64,000 nucleotides of DNA. It comes from Eukaryota sp. TZLM1-RC. Lineage: Eukaryota > Metamonada: BaSk clade. The translations under genes were made by a program, and so were the position numbers. The stretch is from NCBI GenBank assembly GCA_040285825.1, contig JAUPSS010000004.1:496001-560000 (forward strand). The letters are read 5' to 3'. The notes under the pieces were generated by a model. It was not told the DNA's origin. It was given only the letters and a program-made list of their open reading frames with translations, and made no database searches. This document shows, one piece after another, positions 20,559-32,261 of this stretch; position 1 is the stretch's first letter, and the number at the start of each line of letters is the position of its first letter.

Positions 20559-21455
20559 TGCAGCTCGGCTGTTTTAAATCAAGATCTTCACTCATTGTTA
20601 TTGGAAAAGGGTGTTTGTGAAAACAAGGCGTCAGATTCTTCACTTTTTGTAACCATTGTACCACGAAGATTTGGATTGTGTGCCACTAATGAAGCATTTG
20701 TAACAAAAATGAGATTATATTTGAACATTCCCATTAACCAATTATTATCAAAAGAAAAATGTATTTGTTCGAATTCACCTCGACTCACTTTGCGCCATGC
20801 TCTAAATTGCTCTAAATTGATAACTTATCGTTCTTCATTACATGATGCTGTTAGAGACACTGTTTTCAATATGGCACAAACTGCAAGGATATCGTGTATC
20901 AAAGAGCCCCTGCTGAAGGAAACACTTTCTCTGAATAATTTTGGTTCTGATGATAGAGGTGATGTATACTGTGATTGGATTGATAATTCTGAAGCTATTG
21001 TTGACTTTGTCTCATGTAATGTTGCAAACGATACTTTGGTTCACAGAAAAAAACTTAATCCTGTGGCTGCTCTGGATTTTAAAGCAAAAGAAAAACATAG
21101 AAAATATGATAAAGAAATTGAAGATGCAAATGTCGATAGAAATACACAGCTGGTTTTTATTGCTTTCCCATTTTCGATAAATGGAAGATTATCAGTTGAA
21201 GCAGAAACTTTTTTGGATGACTTCCAAAAAATGGTGAAAGAAAAAACAATGAAAAGATTTGATATTTTTTTATGGCGTTCACGGATTCAATTTGCCATTA
21301 TTAATAGATTACCGCGGTTTTTCAATCGAATTAGAGAAGCTTTAGCTAGACAGCAAGCAAATCAAGATTTTGTAGAGGAAATCTTGGTTTAATGATAGTC
21401 GTCCCATTAGTTATGATTTAATTTAATCAAGTGTGCAAATTCAATAAATACGATT
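20559..21455 (+). pseudogene. Family B non-LTR retrotransposon, 3' fragment
   Basis: Open from 20559 (CSSAVLNQDLHSLL) to the TAA at 21390-21392, followed by AATAAA near 21445. It encodes the family B C-terminus: a zinc finger-like CICS...LTLRHALNC, the YRSSLHDAVRD segment shared in outline with family A, then an endonuclease-like block with DRGDVYCDW and AIVDFVSCNVAND. The tail is basic and helical, ending NQDFVEEILV. The copy at 59.77-60.87 kb is nearly the same sequence. All upstream parts (reverse transcriptase) are missing, so this is a 5'-truncated insertion. Confidence 0.75.
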
Positions 21456-22079
21456 TAGTAATTAATTAAGTAATAGTATTTTTCATGTATATAATTTATT
21501 TCACATCGCTTTGAGGTCATTTTTGAATGTTTTCATGCATATGTGGCAATACTAAATACTACAATCTCTGCAGATTGATTTCACAGTAGTGGCATTTTGT
21601 CTGAGTATGGTTTTTCAATGGTTATACATAGTATTGGACCCTGTTCCATTCCAATAGCCAATGGTGGTGAAAATTGCTATGAACAACTCTACTTTTACTA
21701 ACCGTTTATTTAAGACCATGTGTCTTTCAGAGGTTGTTTCAGTACGAAAAACTTCAGTTCTTAACATAAATGATGATGAAAGAAATGTGCCTTTCTGTAG
21801 TGATTTTCCAACGCACATTTAAATCAGGTCCAACTTCATCAAAACATAATCTCAGAACTGGTGAAGTATCAATAGACTCAAGTTAGGCGTTGAGAACGGG
21901 ATGGGTACAGACAGACGCTGAATATGATGAATCTAAGTTAATTATGAAATTGAATCTCATTCTTTAAAGATGTAGTTGTGTGATTTGTTCATTTTGCATA
22001 TTTGGCAGCAAACTACACATAATGAAATACAATCTTGGATTGTACACGTTTTTTTTCAGATAATATTGATTTATTAAAC
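21456..22079. other. Intergenic spacer
   Basis: AT-rich; a 67-codon reverse frame at 21615-21818 shows no family resemblance. Nothing supported. Confidence 0.3.
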
Positions 22080-22880
22080 AACTTATAAATCAACATCTAA
22101 TTAATCCACCTCTTCCAAAAGGCAACATCTCACTGCAACTGATGAATGTATGAGGTTGGGACTTTATTTAGGTGAAGTTGAATCAGATGTTAAAGTTTGT
22201 TATTCTCAGGATACAAAATGGGCTTTAACTACAGAAAAAAGCTCTTTGGTCTCCAAATCATTGACACCGATCCGCTCTTCTTTGTCGGAGTAATGCAATT
22301 TTGAAACACGTCATGAACTAGGTAAGATAGTAAGTACTTCCACATTACATCATATGTTGATACGACATGGTCATTGTTATATACAATACCAATCTGTTGT
22401 TAGAAAGGCAACATTTTTGTTGATATGCAAGTTCGAATTGAAATTCACCCTGAATAATGGGATGGTGAATCATCACGAACTGATGTTGATTGATGAACTA
22501 TCTTTGAAGGTTCAGAATAATTACAAAACACGTGGTTGGCCGCCAAGGGATCAGTCCATACATGTAGCACGACCAAATGTCAGAACAGCAGGTCAGTGAT
22601 GTTGTTTCATTATGTTGAATGGTGTGTTGCCTCATCACGCGAAAAAAGGACATTTCGACCATAGTGGTTTCAGTTCATTTATTCGATATTTTACTTACTT
22701 TTCGGAATGGTGATCTTTATCCAGGTCATCGATCAGTGCTGATTCTCAATGGTTGTAGAATTCAGACATAAAACCAGTTGACAGAAAGGGTTTGAAAGTG
22801 TTGTCTGTAGAAGATGATCTTGCCACCTTAGCGCTCTGCTATGAAGCCCATCGAAATGTTGTTTCAGTTTTGAGAAGATA
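22080..22880 (+). pseudogene. Decayed Tc1/mariner-IS630 type transposase
   Basis: Three landmarks of the DDE transposase appear in order and in different frames: ELMLIDELSLKVQNNYKTRG followed by WPP (first catalytic Asp region), GHRSVLILNGCRIQ near 22725-22768 (second Asp, here replaced by Asn), and LPP...KPIEMLF near 22830-22860 (third acidic residue region). Frameshifts and stops separate them. The upstream part should hold the DNA-binding helices, but I cannot read them. No terminal repeats were identified. Confidence 0.55.
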
Positions 22881-23294
22881 GATAGATTCAAAATCTTTAC
22901 CCATGATAAGGATTTTGTATCCAGATTTGATGGTGTTCATTTGTGTATTCATCAGTTAGGACGTCGTGACTGTCGAAATTGTTTCAAACACTGTGGCTAA
23001 AGTGGAATTGGTTTCATTGACTCTCCCTACTCCAAAAATAGATTCTCCATTCATAGCTGTTTCAACTTAATTTAAAGATGCGTTTAAATAGTATTAAAAT
23101 ACTATTAATAACTGAGACTTTATGCATAAGACAAACAACAAAACAGGACAATCTTCAATATTTATATTCTGGATGGAGCTTCTCATAATGACACCTTACT
23201 GGAAGTTCGGTGCCTGTGGAAAGAAAAAATTGGGACAGTTTAAGAGCGGTCTAAAATCTTCCATTAGGGTATGCGATACAAGCGAAACCTCAGT
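22881..23294. other. Intergenic spacer
   Basis: Between the transposase relic and the PRP3 fragment. Open frames here are short and join the PRP3 fragment without homology. Nothing supported. Confidence 0.3.
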
Positions 23295-23466
23295 AGTATT
23301 TGTTAATTTGCTCTGGGAAGGTGTTTTTAGAGATCGTCATTTTGGTCAGTATTTGCCTTTAAAGTTTGATAATGTTCTTAGTGCAAAGAATTTTTGTGAA
23401 GTTAATAATGCACGATTTATTTTTGATGCAGCTAAAGAATTTAATAAAAGAGAGCAAATGGTTTAG
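23295..23466 (+). pseudogene. PRP3 C-terminal fragment (duplicate)
   Basis: Encodes NLLWEGVFRDRHFGQYLP to the stop, matching the last ~55 residues of the PRP3 gene at 35846-37126 (LVWEGVFKDRHFGKFLP...KREQMV) with few changes. The following 3' flank also matches. Upstream sequence is unrelated. A duplicate that lost its 5' end; it faces an LRR-kinase fragment at 23.7-24.5 kb as in the parental arrangement. Confidence 0.8.
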
Positions 23467-23679
23467 GTTTTTACGTTATTGATTGAAGGTTTTAGCTAAA
23501 TAAGTGACTTTCCGAAATCTCTCTAGTTCTTGTTATATATTCTGTTCTGAGGGTCAAGTATTAATATATTGATATCATAACTGGTAATGTAACCAAATTT
23601 TTCTTTTTACTAATAAACATTCATTATTTCGTCATTCGATACTGTTTATTATATAAATTTGCTTTTATAAACCATCACA

Positions 23680-24540
23680 AAACCAATACTACAAAAACAA
23701 AAACCAAATTGAATCAACATAAGATCTCCAATCCATTTTCTGATTGATCTTGCCTTCTCAGTAGTGATGTCGTTTTGTTTTAATCCCAATTGAATTCTAG
23801 AATTTTGAAAAAAACTTGAACAAGCGCATCCACTTCAGCTCCATTAATTTTGTCTGAATTTATACAAATATCAAAAAGTGATTTATTTTCTAATAAAGCA
23901 TTTGCCAAGTTTATAGCTCCATTTCTTGCAATATTGTTGTGTTCCATCCGTAATTGTCATAAATTCTTATTTACCTTTAACCCATCACATAAAGCAGCAA
24001 CACCTTCATCTCAAATATTATTGTTATCGAAGTATTTCAAGTTTTCTATTAACCTTTAAAGCTTGACTTAGAGCAAAAACTCCTGTTGGAATGTAATAAA
24101 TTTGATGTAATTACAGAGTATCCAACGAATTATTAAACTCCGAAAATTTAGCAAGGTATTAAATACCTTGGTGACCAATAGGGTTCTGATCCACCAAAGA
24201 TCTTTTAATGTAGAATTAACTACCAAGGAACCAGCCAAATCTTGACAGCCAATATGGGTGAAGTTGTTGAAAACAACACAAAGGCCTTACAATTTTGAAT
24301 TAAATTTTAATGATTGAGCGAGTGCGATCGCACCAATGTCATTGATATGGTTACCTACAAGATTAATTAATTTGATACGCTGATTATCTCAAAGACAAGC
24401 AGCAATCGTAATGATGAGTTTATTTGATGGGACGAATCGTTGGTGGACTTCATCGTTTTGCACCATTGAACTCAGAGGAAATTTTCTGAATCTTTGGCAA
24501 TTAATTGTTTTGATGTAGGGGAGGCAGGTTTTGAGGATGT
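23680..24540 (-). pseudogene. LRR part of the kinase/LRR gene, decayed copy
   Basis: Aligns with the 3' half of the kinase gene at 50.4 kb, starting from the shared 3' flank (AAACCATCACAAAACCAAT) and continuing through the repeats (for example AATTTTAATGATTGAGCGAG and GTGCGATCGCACC). Stops and indels break it throughout. The kinase and coiled-coil parts are absent. Confidence 0.7.
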
Positions 24541-25054
24541 GGAGTTTTAGTTGTGTATGTTATGTTTTCTTATTCCTTATTAAATGAATAAATACCAATA
24601 TGCAGTTAAAATACAAATATTTTTAAAGTTCAACAATTAATGGTAAAGCTAAAAGATATTCATGATGCAAAACTTGGATCTACCAGCACACATACATTAT
24701 AATGGTCAAACCAGAGAAAGTCTACGAATTGATTTAATTTAATTTTCAGGCGATAGAAAAAATTCCAGGATTCATGTTAATTATGGGATACTGTTTTATT
24801 TAAATGACCGCTGATTAAAATACACTAAAGATTTATTGAACCAAAAAAGAACAATAATCAAAACAATTACTAATTGTTTTATTTCAAAACATCCAATTCA
24901 CTAAAAAGGAAATCACCTTCTCAACCACTTGATTAATTAGGTGACTTCTTTTGTGTAAGATGGATTAAAAAATACAAAAAACCTACTATTTCTGCTGAAT
25001 TAGCTTGATCCAAACTCAAATGCAATGTAAACAAATGCAAGCTTTTTCACTAAC
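24541..25054. other. Intergenic spacer
   Basis: AT-rich; no coding potential or repeat recognised. Confidence 0.3.
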
Positions 25055-25730
25055 CTGAAAACCTAAAATTAAAAATAAACAGTTGTTAAATTAAAACTTA
25101 CATGTTGTGTGATCAACACCTCATCAAAATCCAATAATAAACCAATGATTAATGTAAGTTTTTAAAAGCTAAGGGAAAATAATTCCATTCAATCTAAATC
25201 TGTCATTCATGGTGATTTAAAGCCTGAAAACACCTGGTTTGTAAATGCTCAAATTTGGCTTTATTGACATTTACCCCCAAATATGCTGCATTGGAAGTAA
25301 TAAGGTTATGGTGATATTTCTACAAGAGGTGAAATTCACCAAAATACCAGTAACCAAATACATAACTCCCAAAGAACCATTCCAGGGCTCTTTTTAATTG
25401 AGGATTATTGTCTATTTGTTATTGACATTAATGGTGATGTTTGGAAGTTTAACAACTGAAAAGATTAAGGTTTCTTTAAACCAAGACCAATGAACATAGC
25501 TTCTGGCTCAACAAATGGCCAAGTTCGTGGTTCTCAACTGGGTAGACTCGAACGACTCTTGAAGCGACTACGATCATCTTCCCATCTCTATTCCGATCGA
25601 TCGGGACGTTTGAAAAATTTGGCTAATCAATACACGTCAAATGATCCCTCAAAAAGACCAAATATTGACCAAATAATTCAACAATTGAGTTTATTGGAAA
25701 ATTATGCTGGTTTCCTTTAATTAATGTCAA
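25055..25730 (+). pseudogene. Kinase-domain relic, copy 1
   Basis: Reads VIHGDLKPEN near 25203-25232 (catalytic loop HRD-x-KPEN with HGD), and ends with NDPSKRPNIDQIIQQLSLL, the conserved last helix of protein kinases, at about 25640-25700. The part between is riddled with stops, with an unrelated frame at 25490-25620. The first ~250 bp are almost the same as 33697-33953, including non-coding DNA upstream, so the two arose by duplication. Confidence 0.65.
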
Positions 25731-26819
25731 AAGAAAGAGTCCACCTAGAACAAAGCCATATGCTCTGAAAAAGTTTTTGCTTATAAGAATTAAACTACGA
25801 CCGAAATAGCAGAGAGAGCTTTCACCTTCATCCAACACCTCTCCACTCTCCTCACCTTGTAAATTTCATCCAAAGAGCCGAATGATAATCGTGCAGAAAA
25901 TAGCGTAAGCGTTGCCATATACAAACGATCACCTTTTGATTCAAGTCAAACAAACGATATCTGTTTCTAGAATACATTCAACATGAAAGTGAAACTGTAA
26001 ATTTTTTTGGACTTTATTTTTTTGATTCTGTCACATAACAAAAGTAAAATAATTTTCTTTATCAGTGTAAAAGTTCACGCAACAATGTTTTTCTACACCA
26101 ACAATGTGATCAAGAACACATGCTGTATCTATAAACTTGAAAACTTCTCTTGTAAAATGCACCATTCGTTTCGATATTTTCAAAGGCAAGATAATCATGT
26201 ATAAATTGTCGCAAATGTTGTAAAAAGATTACCAACAAAGGAACTCAAATCAAATGAATGACATGAACATTGGTTTTAATGATGTATAAAGCTCATAATT
26301 TTTGAAAGAGATACTGACCTAATCAAAAGATGAATGTGTCCAGTATTCATTCATCCAGAAGTGCTGTCCTTTGCTTGATAAGCTTTGAAAGAGTTTTTGT
26401 TTGCAACGTAGGAGAAAAATGTACATTATAAACACAGTCACAATCATTAAAGAAAATAAATCTGGAATTAATCTTTAAATAATGATTTGAAATTAAAAAA
26501 GATGAATTGAAATGTAAATCACCTCTTAAAAAACAATTCCCAAAGAGATTAAATCAATCGAATAAAGGTGGCTCAAACCTACCATTGTTTGGATAGAAAC
26601 AACTACCAAAAGTGGTACAACGAAGCAGAATGACAGATGCGAAATGACCGAAAGCTTCAACATTCAGCAAGAGATGTCTTGGGAAAGTTAAGAACAACAA
26701 CCACTTTAAGTGTGGTAATATAGGTAAAATTATGCAAAGATATATGAGTCAGTAGACATAGAGGTAACTGACAGAAACTGAGATAAACAAACATAACTGA
26801 GAGGGAAAGGGTGATGAAG
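25731..26819. other. Intergenic spacer
   Basis: AT-rich; nothing supported. Short open frames here lack any family resemblance. Confidence 0.3.
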
Positions 26820-27118
26820 CACTGCTTATGTCGGCCGACACAAAAGAACTTAGGGAATACGGCACAGATTCGGCGAGGAAAAACGCTGCGGTGATGACGT
26901 GACATGATGTGGCATTTAGCCATTGGAAGAACGGACAGGGGATCAGAGACGAGAGATGAAGGAAAGGGAGAGATAAGGCGACCAGTCATAATCTAGTGGT
27001 AAGAGACAACGATCGCAGGTTCAGCAAGTAGTTAGCGCCAATGAGATGTAGCAGAAGCAATGACATTACAGCAAAAACATCAATTGGCGGGGTGTTGATC
27101 AGACAACATGTAAGTTTT
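26820..27118 (+). repeat. Dispersed repeat, copy 1 (SINE-like?)
   Basis: Shares scattered but ordered similarity with 35390-35698: a GTGGCATTT...CATTG...AAGAAC segment, purine-rich GAGAGA tracts, GAGACAAC, and the terminal GTGTTGATCA(G/C)ACAACATGT. Around 26990-27035 the words TAGTGGTAAGAG and GCAGGTTCAGC resemble the A and B boxes of a tRNA promoter, suggesting a tRNA-derived repeat. The terminal word also appears reversed at 25094 and 33737. Confidence 0.4.
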
Positions 27119-27157
27119 GTTGAGAGTATCCTCTTGTGCAGAGGAACTGAGAAGATT

Positions 27158-27920
27158 TCAATTGAATTGAATTACTTTCAAAAATACAATCTGGAAATCA
27201 ATAATTTCGAAACAAGCGTCCACACCATCAAACCGTACAACAACAGTGTCTTGGTAATGTGCACTGACAGACATCAAAGCTTTCGAAATCATGTTGGGAT
27301 TTTTTTGAAAATAGAAAAAACAATACGATTTAACCACAAACTTATTCATTCTGCTTGTAAATCTGAAAGCATCATTCCTGTATTTTGTAAAAGGGACAGC
27401 TAAATCATTTATCACAAGGTTTTGAGAAGAAGAACCCATCAAGAAGCCTTTGCTCGCATTCAGATGAAGCCCAATATTTTCATATGAATCGGCAATTTTT
27501 TGAACAACCAATTGCAGCAGATTCAATGAATCAATCGGAGAAATATCATCCATATCAGCAACTATTTTGAGAGACGGGTATTTTTGCTTTATGATATTCA
27601 AAGTTTTGTGAATAGCTGAACAAGACAACAGAGAGCCTAAAGGATCACCTTGTTTCACACCAAAAAATTACTATAGGGAAGGGCATCAAACATTAAGTCA
27701 AGGTCTGTACCATTAAAGTGGTGGAAAAACTGGAAAGCTAAAAAAACAGATTCGCTTAAATCAAAAATTACTTTTCCTTTCACTGTATTGAAAGCATTTC
27801 CAAAGTCAAGAATAAAAATAAAATAGGCAATGAGATGGTTGATATTTCACAACCCTGATACTTTAATGTTTTTGAGATATTTGGAAAAGATAGCCTGTGT
27901 TCACAAACACAGAGTTTAAG
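27158..27920 (-). pseudogene. Family A non-LTR retrotransposon, internally deleted
   Basis: From high to low coordinates it holds reverse transcriptase motif A (LDFGNAFNTV near 27810), motif B (KQGDPLGS at 27658) and motif C as ADMDDIS (usual Y replaced by M context). After LGSSSQNLVINDL the frame jumps directly to the extreme C-terminus (NMISKALMSVSAHY...GVDACFEIIDF). The zinc finger and endonuclease region are therefore deleted. A small gap breaks the frame at about 27660. Confidence 0.7.
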
Positions 27921-28330
27921 ATTGTAACAACTATTTCAGTTGTTATTGTTAAATCTGAAAGGCTCTGTTCAACTCAAGGTGTATAAAGGTAAAACAGGCA
28001 CGCATAATTACACGATTAATTGAATAAGTCATTTGGTTAAAGCTACAACAGTTTTTTTAAGTTGGGAATCGACAGTGTAGAATTCAGAAAAGTACCTGCA
28101 ACATCATAAAATCAAAAAAGTGAGTGTGAATGTGGAATAATGAAAGACACAACAAGCATTAAAGTTTGAAATAGACGCAATATTCACATAGGATCAACAA
28201 AATAAAACCTTTGTTGTAGAAAGAAATAAGAAAAAAGGGTAATTGATTGACATAAATGATTCGAAATTCATTCCAAGAACATCACAGCATATATCACCAA
28301 TCAATCTTTACTATCATCATCTCTCTTTCA
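27921..28330. other. Intergenic spacer with presenilin promoter
   Basis: No gene. An in-frame upstream ATG for presenilin lies at 28256, but the 25 residues it would add are not conserved-looking. Confidence 0.3.
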
Positions 28331-29323
28331 ATGGCAGACAGCACTGAACCCTTGACAGTTTCTCAATCTTTTGCTGCGGACAAACAGCTTTCAGACCTAT
28401 GTGCTGATTTCTTCAGTGTTGTTTTCCCAGTCATTACAACTATGCTGCTAGTCATCTCCTTCATCCACTTCATCCCATTAGATTCCACCAAAGATCTCCT
28501 TGCCCAACTATTCATTACATCATCATCCCCTTCTGGTCAAGCCGCCGGGTCTCTTGCCAATGCAGCCATCCTCGTTTTAGTTATTTTTCTTACCACCTTG
28601 TTTGTCCTCATTCTCAACACTAGAGGCTGTGCAGTTATTTTAAAAATCTGGTTTATCTTTTCTGCATTTATTATCTTCTTTTTTCTCGGGTCATACATTT
28701 TATATTCTTTTGTTAAAGCTCACCATTTATTCTTGGACTATATCAGTTTTGTTATAATTATAGTGAACATTTCTGTATTGGGAATTACCGCAATTTTCTT
28801 TGTTAAAAATCCAAATAATTTAATTACCCATGCTTCATTAATTGTTTTAGTTACTCTTGCAGCCCACTTCATGTCAAACTTACCGGTGTGGACTCTATGG
28901 ATGTTTGTAGTGCTTATTTCATTGTACGACCTTTACGCTGTCCTTCACACCTCAGGACCTCTCAGAGCGCTGACGTCACCCGAAAGATGCACGTCATCAG
29001 CTCAAAATACCACATCATCAGGTGAGAATGCCGTTGACTTTAGCGTTTTGGTTTATTCAACTGAATCACAGGAACTTGGACTCGGTGATTTCTTAATTTA
29101 CGCTCTACTTGCTTCGTTAGCCTTCAAAAGTGGTTTTTTCGTTGCCATTTTGGTCATAAGTGCAATTGCTATGGGGCTAATTTTAACCTTGGGTCTTTTA
29201 TATCTCTATGAACGTACCTTACCAGCATTACCCATCAGTATTGGTCTTGGTTGCTTGGTTTTTGTTCTGTCTAGGTGGTGTTTCAGTACCGCTCTCGAGG
29301 CCAGGGTCTTTAAAACATTGTAA
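28331..29323 (+). CDS. Presenilin, catalytic subunit of gamma-secretase
   Basis: 331 residues from the ATG at 28331 (MADSTEP); an earlier in-frame ATG at 28256 would add 25. The protein is almost wholly hydrophobic with about nine membrane segments. The catalytic aspartates are in LYDLYAV (TM6) and in the signature GLGDF (TM7), and the PAL motif is present as LPALPISIG. The cytosolic loop between TM6 and TM7 is short (~75 residues), which makes the protein smaller than animal presenilins (about 450). It is an intramembrane aspartyl protease, expected in endomembranes with nicastrin, APH-1 and PEN-2, none of which are in this window. No intron is visible. Confidence 0.92.
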   Translation: MADSTEPLTVSQSFAADKQLSDLCADFFSVVFPVITTMLLVISFIHFIPLDSTKDLLAQLFITSSSPSGQAAGSLANAAILVLVIFLTTLFVLILNTRGCAVILKIWFIFSAFIIFFFLGSYILYSFVKAHHLFLDYISFVIIIVNISVLGITAIFFVKNPNNLITHASLIVLVTLAAHFMSNLPVWTLWMFVVLISLYDLYAVLHTSGPLRALTSPERCTSSAQNTTSSGENAVDFSVLVYSTESQELGLGDFLIYALLASLAFKSGFFVAILVISAIAMGLILTLGLLYLYERTLPALPISIGLGCLVFVLSRWCFSTALEARVFKTL

Positions 29324-31184
29324 TGGTTTAATTTTTCTTGAATTTGCTTTTTTCTTGAATTTAGTTGCGACTTTTTCTGCTAAAATCGTCAGAATTTTTA
29401 GTCAAACACCAAAAGTTTCACCAGACGATTTGAGAACACGATTCTAGTCACCTTTTGTTAATCAATTGTTTGTGGATAATAATTAAGTCGTTGAAACAAA
29501 AGAAATTGTCTCTCAATCCGAACCGAGTCTTACTTCGCTAACCCAGCTCACTTCACTGATGTTAAACTGATTTGCGAATCAGTGACACGTGGCAGTTACC
29601 TGGAAATGCAACGATGACGTGCTGCCTTTACATCAAATATTCTGCTGAAAATAAGGTCTAGTCGGAACTAGTAGTTGAAATTGAACCAGACAACAATAAC
29701 TCAGTTTCCAATTTCAGGGACTATCAATCTTGATTCAATCTCCGACGTAGCAGAGCAAGTGTCTTTTTGACCAGTGAAATTGTTTCTCATAGGTTCTTGT
29801 TTATTATGTTTGCTGGTCGACTTGATGTGATGTACTAAACAAATGAAATAATATACAATTCTGTTAATCAAGTACAAACAGAACAATTAGCTCACTGTTA
29901 TATGAAACTCCTTAATGTTGCCTCATTATTAGTAGAATGTGTTGTAATCGGTTGAGTTTGGCAATGTTGTTGAATTTGGATGAAAAAACTCCACCTTTTG
30001 AGTTAGACGATGGTCTAATTCAAGTTTGGTCAATAAACTTTGTTTGTACTTTCTTGTCATCGCTTCTCTGCAATATACTCTACAATATTTTTCACAGAAC
30101 TAGTTTCTAGAAGCACAAATTCATTATTGTTGTAAATAAAAAATCATCAAAAAGTGCAATTAGGGTTGCTCCTAAACATCATAAAACTTCTAGAAGAGGT
30201 GAATTTCTGTGAATGGTTCCAAAGGGAAAACAATGTCCTAGTTCTGAATTATCTGAAGCTATAGAGCAATTATCAGTTGGTGGGTTAAGTCCGCAAGATG
30301 ATTTACTCATGAAACTTGACTTGTAGTGATTCAAACTAGAGCTATCAGTTGTTTCATGTTTAGTCGAAGAAAATTCAAATTGTGGGAACGGATTCGAGAA
30401 GGGCATCGTAACGCATATTTTTTATCTTTTTTTGTTTATGCTTTATGTAATAACAAAAATTAAACTCTAAAAACTAATTGAATTCTAATAAAAGAATATA
30501 GAACATCAATAAAATTCATAAATATAGTATAGCAAACTTAAATAAGAGAAAAAAATAAGGAAAGAACAAAAGCAAACCTCGTCCATAGGACGATATCATG
30601 AAAATTTAAATAGTCTCAATCTTCTCCTTTTCCTCTTCAAGAATTTCACTAATGATATTATTGTCAAAAGCAGTTCTCTGAATGATAAGCCGAGTCATGT
30701 TATTTTGTGGTTGAAGGCATTCAATTCGTTTCTCATGGAATTCAACCTGTTATTTGGTATTTTTTGCAGTTTGTGAACACTGTTGCAGTTAGTTTGATTA
30801 AATTAACAATTTAACCAGTAGGAAAGTTGAAAAAAATTGATGCTGATGTCAGAAACAGTCTTGAACACACAACTGATGTACTTGAACAAAAATTTGGACT
30901 ACAGACAAGAACATTGTCAAACCGAACCCATAACTTGAACAGTCGTAATGTGAAAGCAGTGAACCCCACTTGTACTGATGGGATAGAGATTCAACCATTG
31001 CTCAAGCACAGAGATAGTAAGGCTCATATTAATATTGTCGGCCAAAATTACTGGGAAGTTTTGAGTTGAAATAAGTGTCAAGAATCTAGAATCTGCCACA
31101 GTGGGCGTATTGGTTTTTGTTGTATCAAGATGAACAGAAACAGTTTGTTTCAATTGTCAATCTTATTTGATATCAATCACTATA
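29324..31184. other. Intergenic, two short unassigned frames
   Basis: A 75-codon reverse frame at 30179-30406 starts MPFSNPFPQFEF and is Ser-rich; an 80-codon forward frame at 30827-31069 is polar (MKKIDADVRNSLEHTTDVLE). Neither resembles a known family. The rest is AT-rich. Either could be an exon of a gene with short introns, but no splice partner was found. Confidence 0.35.
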
Positions 31185-32261
31185 ATGATCAATCATGCTA
31201 TATTGCTTATTCCTCTTCTCCTCTTCGTTACTGTCTATGCTGGAAGAGTCAAGATAGCAGATAAGAACTGTGACCTTACTGTGAAGCAAATCGCCCTTAA
31301 GAACAACACTTTCCCATCAGATAGGGCTTACAGTCTTTTGGCCAAGGAACTCAAGCTTCATGATTTCTCAAACCTGCTCTTTGACTGTGTTGATGGTCGC
31401 AATGATTTGGATCACCGTATAGGTACATTCGGTGGATCTTTAGGTGAGTTCATTCTTGCTGTCTCTGGCCTAGTCAAACTTCAACCCTTCAGGAAATCAC
31501 TGTCTGTTGAAGCCATAATGCAAGAATATCTTGACGCCGATTTCCAGCTTTATCTCCACAGTGATGACCACGCTGTTCAGGATCTCCATCACTACCTTCA
31601 ACAGCAAGGTTACTCTGACGTTGATATACTCAATCCACCAGAAGATCTTCAACCTCTTCTTCTCGATTTACTGAGTGATCCACAATATATAGGCTGTGGC
31701 CACATCAAACTGTTATTGCTCAACCCACTCCACGGTGCAGACGCTGACATCATCATTGACTCCATTCGTTCTTTCTACAATTTCTTCTGGGCCCGACATC
31801 CAAACTGTCATTACCACGACCTCACTGGTCACCACGAAGAAGAAGCTGTTCTACTTGTTTCCTCCAGCGATCTCAAAAATGTACCCACTTTCAAGTTTAG
31901 AACCAGTGAGTATAGTACGTTTATTTACCATAAGGATGCAGCATCCATTTTGCGAGCCAGGAATGCAAAGTTTTTCTCAAAACATTTTGATATTAATGCT
32001 GATTTGCTTTTCACTCAAATTTCGGTACTTGCCACTTATTGGGGTGACCTTACAGTTTTCAACCTTGCTAATGACCTAACCCTCTACGAAGTCAACGTCC
32101 GCATTATGGATCCTCTCCCACAGGAACTCTTTGTTGGCTTGGGATGTGGCCTGGTGGTGGTGTTGGTTGTGTTTGGAGTTTGGTGGTCCAGGAAGCGCAA
32201 CAGGAGATTGAGAGTTGCTGGCTTGTTAAGTGATGTTGGTGAAGAACTACTATCGTTTTAG
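31185..32261 (+). CDS. Single-pass membrane protein, unknown family
   Basis: 358 residues from ATG 31185. A signal peptide (MINHAILLIPLLLFVTVYAG) precedes a lumenal or extracellular domain of about 290 residues with few Cys (NCDLTV, FDCVDG, GCGH, NCHYH) and many His. One membrane helix (FVGLGCGLVVVLVVFGVWW) and a basic cytosolic tail (SRKRNRRLR) follow, so it is a type I membrane protein. I do not recognise the lumenal domain (FGGSLGEFILAVSGL, GCGHIKLLLLNPLHG). No neighbours suggest a role. Confidence 0.75.
   Translation: MINHAILLIPLLLFVTVYAGRVKIADKNCDLTVKQIALKNNTFPSDRAYSLLAKELKLHDFSNLLFDCVDGRNDLDHRIGTFGGSLGEFILAVSGLVKLQPFRKSLSVEAIMQEYLDADFQLYLHSDDHAVQDLHHYLQQQGYSDVDILNPPEDLQPLLLDLLSDPQYIGCGHIKLLLLNPLHGADADIIIDSIRSFYNFFWARHPNCHYHDLTGHHEEEAVLLVSSSDLKNVPTFKFRTSEYSTFIYHKDAASILRARNAKFFSKHFDINADLLFTQISVLATYWGDLTVFNLANDLTLYEVNVRIMDPLPQELFVGLGCGLVVVLVVFGVWWSRKRNRRLRVAGLLSDVGEELLSF

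Noticed and set aside
26985-27040. A tRNA gene suggested by TAGTGGTAAGAG and GCAGGTTCAGC
   Set aside because: No matching acceptor or anticodon stems can be formed; kept only as a possible SINE promoter.
28256-28330. Upstream ATG as the presenilin start
   Set aside because: It would add 25 residues (MIRNSFQEHHSIYHQ...) unlike presenilin N-termini; the ATG at 28331 gives a more usual polar start. It cannot be fully excluded.
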